Positions 57,181-64,000 of a DNA stretch of 64,000 nt are shown one piece after another. Within the stretch, counting starts at the first letter, position 1. Each line of letters opens with the position of its first letter. The notes beneath the pieces were generated by a model, which was not told where the DNA came from, did no database searches, and saw only the letters and a program-made list of their open reading frames with translations. The stretch spans positions 620,001 to 684,000 of the forward strand of contig JAACJO010000018.1 of NCBI GenBank assembly GCA_013368445.1, written 5' to 3'. The translations under genes were made by a program, and so were the position numbers. This stretch comes from Leucocoprinus leucothites (Eukaryota > Basidiomycota > Agaricomycetes > Agaricales > Agaricaceae).

Positions 57181-59397
57181 TTCGTTTGAGTATTCTTGAA
57201 ACGGGTCGTCTTCATCACTAGCTTGTTCTATTTCGTAAACCATGGCGTCTGGATCTTTCCTTTTAGGCTTGAAAGGTCTACGATTCCCTTGTTTCGGTTT
57301 GGACTGGGACTTCTGCGTCTGCTTCGATCCCATGTTTGTCTTTCCTCTTGACTTAAACCAAACCTTCCTTGCCGGACAAGATTTAGCGAAATGTCCTTTC
57401 TTGTGGCAGAAGAAGCATTCTCCTCTTTTGAGTGCAATTCTTTGTTCGTCGGTGAGAACGTTATTGATGATGTGGGAGTATAGTGACCCATAGACATCTC
57501 TGTCTGTGTTGCTTGGTCCTTCATTGTACGTTTGGTTGATGTCTTCTCCTTCACTCTCCTCTTCTTCAGGATTATCATCATCCTCTGCGCCAAGTTCGTA
57601 TATACCTCCGTCGTCTGCTTCCCGATCATCTTCGATTGATAATCGGTATATTCCTCTTGATATTCTGTCGATATCTATGTCCCACTCGGATCGTCTGGGT
57701 CTAGATAGGGGTTGACTATAGACGTCATTATATCGTGGTTGGGATCCGTGTTGTCTACTATTCTTTTTGGTCTTTCTTGATCTGTTTGAAGATCCTGGAT
57801 TAGAATTTCCAATGCGGTATCTCTTTTGCTCTTGGACGACTTTGTATGCCTGTCTTGCAGCTGTTTTCCATTCTGCAAGGGTTTGGGGGTCAGCTCGGAT
57901 TGCTTCGAATCTGACGTCGTTGTCAAGTCCTTCGGCAAAGTAGGATCGGAGAGAAGTGCTGTCAGTAAGTCCTGCACGTGAGGCGAGGACGGAAAAATTG
58001 GCGATGTATTCTTCGATGTATTTGTTTCGTTGTCTATAATAGCGGAGCTCTCTTTCAGCCTCAAAGCTCTGTTGTGTTGGAGCGAATGACTGTTCGAGCG
58101 CATTCTTGAACTGGTCGAAGGTGTGTGGGGTGTATCCTGCTTGGGTAGCTGCAGTTGCTTGACTAAGTCTGTAATCCTGTTGCCATAACTTGGCAGCTCC
58201 ATCGAGTAATCCAAGGGTGTAGTTGATTCTTGATTGGTCATCTGTGACACTATATGAGTCGAAGTAGAGTTCGACTTCGGCCATCCATGGTCTGTAATAG
58301 CTTGGGTTGCCATCAAACCTGTTGGGCTTTGGGTACTTAAGCTGGAATCCTGCTTGAGGTTGTGCCATTGGGTTTGGCGGGGGGTTTGGATTAGGATTTG
58401 GTGGTCCTCCTCCTGGTCCTCCTGGTCCTCCTGGTCCTCCTGGTCCTCCAGGCGGATTACCTCCGGGACTTGGTGGTCCTCCTTGAGGATTTGGTGGTGG
58501 CGGTGTGGGACTTCTTCGGTTTGAAGAACCTCCTGTGTTGGTGACAACTGCCTTTGCTTTCCCTTTTGTTTGGGTGTTAGTGGGTACGGTGATGGTGGTA
58601 CTGGCTGTAGTAATGTTGGGATTGGTTGTTGGTAAGGTACTGGTACTGGCAATACCGGTGGGGGAATTGGTAAAGCTAAAGGGGATAGGGTTCGTAATGG
58701 GACTGAGGAACCTTGGGCTATGTCCAAAGGCTGGGCTCGAGGAGTAAGAAGGGGGTCTATCAAGTCTGGGTTTCTCTGGGGATTTAAGTTTGAGATTGTC
58801 GATTGCCCTTGCGAGTGCTTCTGCTTCCTCTTCTGTTCGATTTCCTTCAGATTCTTGTTGGCTTCTTTCTCCACTATCTGTTCCTTCTTCGTCTTCTTCT
58901 TCGTCTTCTTCGTCAAATTCAGATTCTTCTGAACTTGGAGTGTCAATTCTGGGCTCTGAATGATTGTCTTGTGAGGTGTCTTCAGTTCTTGGGGTAATGT
59001 CAAGGATTGGTTCTGGTTCGATGGTCCTGCTAGATTCTGCAGGGGTTTCTGGAAATGGAGTTTGTCTTCTTTCTGCTTCTTCAATGTACTGTTCTTGGGT
59101 AACGTCTCGAAGTTCTTCAAGACCAGCTCCTCTTTGGATTTGTTGTTTGACAGTTCTGTGAAGTTGCTTGTGACCAACTGCTGCGTATTCGGCTTTAAGG
59201 ACTCCTTCTTGTTCTTTCTTGATTGGGACGTAGGCAACTTTCCCTTCGTGTTCTTTGATGTAATAGAATCTTCCTGATCCTTTACTTCTGTAGAACCTTG
59301 TTCTTCGGGTTTCACTGTAGTAGGTACTGTAGGATTCTTCTGGGAATTCTCTTCTTGCGAAGATTTCAACTTGTCTTGCAAACTCTGTCGGGTCCGT
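57172..59397 (-). CDS. gag: Element D Gag with apparent ACG start (741 codons)
   Basis: From MAQPQAGFQLKYPKPN at 58368 there is an ATG-initiated 398-codon frame with a Ty3-type capsid (YYRPWMAEVELYFDSYSV, then LLDGAAKLWQQDY) and the knuckle CFFCHKKGHFAKSC. The same frame is open without a stop for 343 more codons upstream, back to TAG-TCC-ACA-ACG-GAC. I translated this stretch fully. It is a structured start (TDPTEFARQVEIFARREF), a helical region and an acidic then Pro/Thr-rich linker. It holds no ATG before MAQPQ. ACG lies in optimal context (A at -3, G at +4). The matching codon in element C is ATG. The frame ends GAA AAT TTT TGA. Confidence 0.85.
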   Translation of the reverse strand, partial: TDPTEFARQVEIFARREFPEESYSTYYSETRRTRFYRSKGSGRFYYIKEHEGKVAYVPIKKEQEGVLKAEYAAVGHKQLHRTVKQQIQRGAGLEELRDVTQEQYIEEAERRQTPFPETPAESSRTIEPEPILDITPRTEDTSQDNHSEPRIDTPSSEESEFDEEDEEEDEEGTDSGERSQQESEGNRTEEEAEALARAIDNLKLKSPEKPRLDRPPSYSSSPAFGHSPRFLSPITNPIPFSFTNSPTGIASTSTLPTTNPNITTASTTITVPTNTQTKGKAKAVVTNTGGSSNRRSPTPPPPNPQGGPPSPGGNPPGGPGGPGGPGGPGGGPPNPNPNPPPNPMAQPQAGFQLKYPKPNRFDGNPSYYRPWMAEVELYFDSYSVTDDQSRINYTLGLLDGAAKLWQQDYRLSQATAATQAGYTPHTFDQFKNALEQSFAPTQQSFEAERELRYYRQRNKYIEEYIANFSVLASRAGLTDSTSLRSYFAEGLDNDVRFEAIRADPQTLAEWKTAARQAYKVVQEQKRYRIGNSNPGSSNRSRKTKKNSRQHGSQPRYNDVYSQPLSRPRRSEWDIDIDRISRGIYRLSIEDDREADDGGIYELGAEDDDNPEEEESEGEDINQTYNEGPSNTDRDVYGSLYSHIINNVLTDEQRIALKRGECFFCHKKGHFAKSCPARKVWFKSRGKTNMGSKQTQKSQSKPKQGNRRPFKPKRKDPDAMVYEIEQASDEDDPFQEYSNENF

Positions 59398-59949
59398 TGT
59401 GGACTATGTTTATGGGTGCCTATAGAGACACCTGGTATCGTCTTAAATGGTAAATTGTCCTTAAGACAATTATCACACTTGCAGTTTGATTCTGCCGTGG
59501 TTGGAAAATTAGTTTATAGTTGCTATGGACTCACCTTTATAGTTACTAGGACTGTGTATTTATAGTCTCTGAAGACTTTCAACAGATAAACTGTCTTCCG
59601 AGTATTTACCCTCGGGTCTGGTATTCTTCAGAGATATGCCAAACTTTCTGGCAATTTTCTCCCTTCCGAGTATCTACCCTCGGGTCTGGTATCTTATTTG
59701 AGATTTAGGTACAACGACCTTAGCTCTCACAAGCCTCCAAATGTTTTAAGAGCGTGGGTAATCGCTCAGATCAATAAGAGTGATCCTCAACTATTCCACT
59801 AGTTGGCAATGTGTGTCGACCCTCTCTTCGTTGTTATGCACAATAGTTTTGGGACAGCTTGTGCTATAACCGCGATAACCCAAATCGACAGTGTTTGCAA
59901 CGTTGTTGGGTTACTGGGCAAAGTAACGGCTCTGTGCTAACAGAGAAGG

Positions 59950-59964
59950 ATCGTTTCTACTTAA
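59950..59964 (-). promoter_or_regulatory. Candidate self-priming primer-binding site of element D
   Basis: Two bases after the 5' LTR the coding strand reads AAGTAGAAACGAT. The LTR contains its exact 13-nt complement (ATCGTTTCTACTT on the coding strand; plus-strand 60183-60195). No tRNA-type PBS is seen. This fits the fold-back priming of Tf1/sushi elements and places the predicted transcript start near 60195. Confidence 0.6.
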
Positions 59965-60628
59965 TGTTATAGTGACGCCGGCCCGGTCCTAAGCTGGCGC
60001 GATAAGTATCGAGTTGATCTTATCAAAGGGGACTCCTTCTCGGTAAGCGACAAAGTCGTTTACTAAGTCAGAGTTATAATACGGTGATTATAGAGTTTAA
60101 GACTTTAGTAATTGAGATCTTAGAGCTTAAGTTCAATTCGACTTTGTATAGATAAAGGCTCGTATTGAGTCTCCACCTAACCAAGTAGAAACGATGTTTC
60201 TCCTTGGTAGATGTCGACGACTTATATACGATACAAGTCGGTATCTATTATTAACTAGGGCTAAGGGCTTCTAATGAAAGAAGAGAAGCATATGGCTTCC
60301 TTAACGCTAATTAAACTATATAAGACGCGATCTGTCAAAGAAGCTTTAGAAGTTCTTCTAAAGAAGCTCTTCTTTGATCATATGATTGATCACTAGGTAA
60401 GTCCAAATATAGCTGCGCTATATTTAACAATCACATGTCATTGAAATACAAACAAAACCAAACAAGTCATAACGAGTCATAATCAGACAAAGTAAACGAG
60501 TCAAAACAAATGAGAAAATACAAGAACAAATAAGAAGGAAACATAATTGCGATATTACTTAAGTAAAGCTAATATCGACTTCGTATTGTAGATGGAACAA
60601 ATGCTAGATATAATCAATATACATAACA
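59965..60628 (-). repeat. 5' LTR of element D (664 bp)
   Basis: Same boundaries as 51686-52349. On the coding strand it runs TGTTATGTATATTG to GTCACTATAACA. Confidence 0.97.
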
Positions 60629-62147
60629 AAAAATACTCTTGCTGATGCATTGAGTAGAAGACCAGACCTAGTTCCAGATGGAAAGGACAACAAAGATCTC
60701 ATCATGATACCATCAGAAAAATTCATTAACTTCCTTTCTGAGGAAATTAAACAAGAGATTAAAATCAAACAAGCAAAAATCACCCCATCTGAAAGATTTA
60801 CAGAAGATGATGGCATTTATAAATATCAGAGAAGACATGTGATACCTGAAGATGCTGAACTAAAAAGAAGACTTCTACAATATGTACATGATCACAAGAC
60901 ATCAGGACACCCAGGAACAGCCAAAACATTCTGTAAACTATCCAAATTAGTTTACTGGCCTGGAATGAACACATATGTTCAGAACTATGTACATGAAAGG
61001 ATGTCCTATTTGTCAACAGTACAAGATCAACCGTCATCTGGTTAAACTACTGATGCAACTGATTAAAGGCCCTTCTTCCACAAGGCCCTTTTCCCAAATG
61101 TCCATGGATCTTATCACAGATCTACCACCTGACAATGGATATGATTGTATATTGTCCATGGTGGACCATGGACTTATGAAAGGGATAATCCTAACTCCAA
61201 CAAAGAAGACAGTAAATGCTGATGGTATTGCTGAAATTCTTATTGACAAAGTATTTTTGAAATACGGAACACCCAACAAAATAATCTCAGATTGAGATCC
61301 ATGATTTGCTGCTAAATCAATGCAAAAATTATACGAAAAACTCAATATTACACCAGCTCTGTCTACAGCATATCACCCACAGACAGACAGTACTACCGAA
61401 AGGTACAACCAAGAAATCAAGTTTTACTTAGCAGTTTACACATCACAAAACCCAACCATATGGAAACAAGCACTTCCAATGATCAAATTCATACACAATA
61501 TGAAACCCCATTCTGGAAGAAAACACTCACTATACGAATTAATCTTTGGATATAACCCACAAGCATTTATCCCAGATATAGAGACAGATACACCTTCTAT
61601 CAATGAGAAGTCTCTATTCTTGGAACAAGTCCAAGAAGCAGCCTTAGAGGCACATGAACGAACACATCTCATGATGGCTCAATAAAAGAACCAACCATGG
61701 ACACCATTCAAAGTAGGAGACCGAGTTTGGTTAGATAACCGAAATCTCCCTTTGCCCTATGCTTCTAAGAAGCTCAACCAAAGAAGAGAAGGTCCATTTA
61801 CTATTATTAGAAAAACCTCTCCAGTCAACTACAAACTCAAACTACCACAAAAGTGGAAGATTCACAACAAGTTCCATGCTTCACTTCTCATGCCAGTAAC
61901 TGAGAACGACATTTATGGTAAACACAAACCTAAACCACCACCTGTTCTTGTCTCAGGAGAAGAACAATATGAAGTCGAAGCAGTCCTAAATCATAGAACT
62001 CACAGACTACGCTCAGGAACAAAAATAGAATACCTAATTTGATGGAAAGGATACAGGCCTACCAAAGACTCATGGGAACCAGAGAAAAATCTTGAAAATT
62101 CAAAAGAAATAATTCAAGAGTATAAAACTCAACACAATCTCTCTTAA
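60629..62147 (+). pseudogene. pol: Element E: Pol, second half of the outer element
   Basis: Resumes at NTLADALSRRPDL exactly where 51685 stopped. It carries the integrase zinc finger (HDHKTSGHPGT), the catalytic core (SMDLITDLPPDNGYD; AYHPQTDSTTERYNQ) and a chromodomain tail (TKIEYLI, stop at a former CGG/CGA, then WKGYRPTKDSWEP). A frameshift separates NYV from MKGCPICQQYK near 60,990, and TGA and TAA codons occur near 61,294 and 61,683. Confidence 0.9.
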
Positions 62148-62154
62148 CATTCCC

Positions 62155-63488
62155 TAGCTTCAATAACTACTTCAGAAGTCAGTGAACAACCAACAGTACC
62201 AGTCTTTGGAACTATTATTTGCAAATCACCCTCATCTCTTACCCCTCCTACTACACCAACCAACACCATTGATGATGTGAACAAGGTCGAAGAAAGTCCT
62301 GGTCTTGCCCCATCACAAGAACAAGGCACCACTTCCCCTGCTGGAGATAGTGCAGGCAGAGATACTAGCGGTGAAAACTCTTGACCCTATAAGGAGAATG
62401 CCACCCTATGATGTGTATTTCTTCGAGAACAGACAGCTGTTGACTTTCTGTCCACCTATGGCAGCAATCCTAGACTCACTTCATATGTCTACAACATCAG
62501 GAATTGCCTTGATGCTCTTGCTTCTGCAAGAAGTGAATACAAGCATCTCTAGAAAGAAATGGACTTCCATCTTAGTAACCTGGCATGCCATATCCCTAGG
62601 GGTCCCTATACTCAGAACATCATCTGACGAGTCAAACACACTGACCCAGATGGAGATTACCTTGCTATGCTCAACCGTCAACAAGCTCCAGAGCAATGTG
62701 CACAGAATTCTGAGTGTGCCTCAGCTAATGACGAGGGAGAAACCTCCCCACCTAGCATCAAATTTCAACAACGTCATGATGTGGCTACACACAATACCAT
62801 ATTACCGAGTACACCCCTCCAACACCTACTAACAAGCCTCCTCAAAATACCAATCAAGACGTGACTCGCCCTGGACATACTAGTCGAACCTGCGACATAT
62901 GTCATGGAATGGGTCATATTAAGACACTTTGCCCAGGATATCATTGCACCTGGTGCAACACTTTTGCCCCTGGCCATTTCACCAAGTATTGTTCCTGAAA
63001 TCCTTATAAAGGAATTGCTCAACCGGATCTACCCCTAATTGCCTGGCAGCACTTTCCATTACCGAAGGAGTTGATGCTGCCAAGGCTCTTGCTCTGCAGT
63101 CCATCTCCAGATCTACCAGAGTACAGCCCCAACAGTCCAGTATACCAACCGGCAATCATGGCACCCCCATCACCAATGCCATTGGACTTTGATCCAAATG
63201 ACATAATCCAGCATCCACAGCTGTTAACACCACCACCCTCAGCCCAACCTACAACCCTACTTTTACGCCATGACAAGGCTGTAAACCTGCACCATGAGGA
63301 AGACAGTATGGTCATCTCCAGACCTCAGTCCGTTCCTCCCATCCAAACCATCAAGGATGCAGTCCGAATGGACATCCCCATCATGGTCAAACTTCTCACA
63401 TCTATGAAGGAGATCAACCCCTTACACCCCTATACAAAGATGGCAATTATAAATCTTATTATGATAATGAAGCCAACTTCAACATAGA
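62155..63488 (+). pseudogene. Third ORF of the outer element, decayed
   Basis: Aligned with element D ORF 52556-53749. The start ATG is ATA, and the zinc-knuckle frame has several stops (CDICHGMGHIKTLC is still readable near 62,890-62,935). The other frame, matching the 435-codon overlapping frame of D, is open at 62305-62832 and 63071-63487. Confidence 0.8.
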
Positions 63489-63546
63489 TGGTGAAGGTAA
63501 TTTACCTTAGTGACTTAGATAGTTACTAAGATGTGGATATCTTAGC

Positions 63547-63560
63547 TAGGAAAGGGATAA
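63547..63560 (+). promoter_or_regulatory. Polypurine tract of the outer element
   Basis: TAGGAAAGGGATAA abuts the 3' LTR, identical to the tract of element D. Confidence 0.7.
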
Positions 63561-64000
63561 TGTTATGTATATTGATTATATCTAGCATTTGTTCCATCTA
63601 CAATATAAAGTCAATATTAGCTTTACTTAAGTAATATCACAATTATGTTCTCATCTTATTTGTCCTTGTATTTTCTAGTTTGTTTTAACTCATTTACTTT
63701 GTCTTATTATGACTTGTTTGGTTTTGTCTATGTTTTGATGACATATGATTATTAAATATAGCTGTACTATATTTGGACTTACCTTGTGATTGATCAGATG
63801 ATCAAAGAAGAACTTCTTTAGAAGAACTTCTAAAGCTTCTTTGACAGATCATGTCTTATATAGTTTAATTAGCGTTAAGGAAGCTGTACACTTCTCTTCT
63901 TTCATTAGAAGCCCTTAGCCCTAGTTAATATTAGATACAGACTTATATCATATATAAGTCATCGACATCTACCAAGGAGAAACATTGTTTCTACTTGGTT
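63561..64000 (+). repeat. 3' LTR of the outer element (cut by window end)
   Basis: Begins TGTTATGTATATTG and follows the 5' LTR at 45747 for the 440 bp available; CpG-depleted. Confidence 0.95.

Larger units (their letters stand above)
51686..60628 (-). mobile_element. Element D: complete, young Ty3/gypsy chromovirus (8,943 bp)
   Basis: Two 664-bp LTRs in the same orientation flank Gag, Pol with chromodomain and a third ORF, all on the minus strand. The target duplication is AAAAA (51681-51685 and 60629-60633), within the GNKNTLADA codons of the outer element. By eye the LTRs differ at six positions, all CpG transitions. Pol has three stops, so the copy is structurally complete but probably not autonomous. 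Confidence 0.97.
45747..64000 (+). mobile_element. Element C/E: outer, old retrotransposon split by nested insertions
   Basis: 5' LTR 45747-46386, gag, first half of pol to 51685, then after element D the second half of pol from 60629, a third ORF, a polypurine tract and the 3' LTR from 63561, cut by the window end. Removing element D and the solo LTR at 50815-51484 leaves about 8.9 kb, matching the 8,943 bp of the intact relative D. The copy is CpG-depleted with many stops. Confidence 0.95.

Overview
The window looks like a transposon-crowded segment of a filamentous basidiomycete genome, most likely an Agaricomycete. The grounds are short introns (about 50-65 nt) with GTRNGT donors and CTRAY branch motifs, chromodomain-bearing Ty3/gypsy elements, a Helitron, a Tc1 element, an Spt5-like KOW gene and a small cluster of P-loop GTPases of a kind expanded in these fungi. 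No rRNA, tRNA, CRISPR or bacterial-style operon was seen.

Layout. 1-5,788: a chromovirus on the minus strand (element A; Gag, Pol, 5' LTR; 3' end outside the window), nearly open except for two TGA codons. 5,789-11,430: a degraded region with an inverted repeat, then a broken Spt5-like (NGN/KOW) gene whose 5' part is a tandem array of similar exons. 11,448-12,109: a solo LTR of a second retrotransposon family. 12,110-18,461: element B, a 5'-truncated, CpG-depleted relative of A that carries a reversed coiled-coil/Cys-rich ORF before its 3' LTR. 19,448-30,538: a CpG-rich gene island holding one GTPase gene on the minus strand, a divergent GTPase fragment, a degenerate third GTPase and several unrecognised genes; a 0.6 kb promoter/5' segment is duplicated inside it. 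30.5-38.9 kb: element F, a decayed chromodomain retrotransposon on the minus strand with an insertion in gag. 39,093-40,684: a Tc1-like transposon. 41.2-42.6 kb: the 3' end of another retrotransposon (G) containing a solo LTR. 42.9-44.8 kb: a Helitron remnant. 45,747 to the end: an old retrotransposon (C/E, plus strand) interrupted by a solo LTR and by a complete young member of its own family (element D, minus strand, 51,686-60,628) with matching LTRs and a 5-bp target duplication.

The strongest unusual signal is at 19,955-21,258. A 68-bp minisatellite lies in the minus-strand GTPase gene, directly after an in-frame exon. Read on the coding strand, each unit is a complete 65-nt intron (GTGAGT donor, CTRAY branch motif, CAG acceptor) plus one codon. 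The codon is the main variable position (TTT, CCT, TTG or GAA). This predicts up to 20 one-codon microexons or a ratchet of recursive splice sites.

Other signals: 5' LTR/PBS complementarity suggesting Tf1/sushi-type self-priming in two families; a Gag frame that seems to begin at ACG in ideal Kozak context; a canonical -1 slippery heptamer; a third zinc-knuckle ORF overlapping a second long open frame; antisense ORFs at the 3' ends of retroelements; and a CpG-to-TpG/CpA mutation regime that explains most of the broken genes and seems to extend from transposons into both edges of the gene island.
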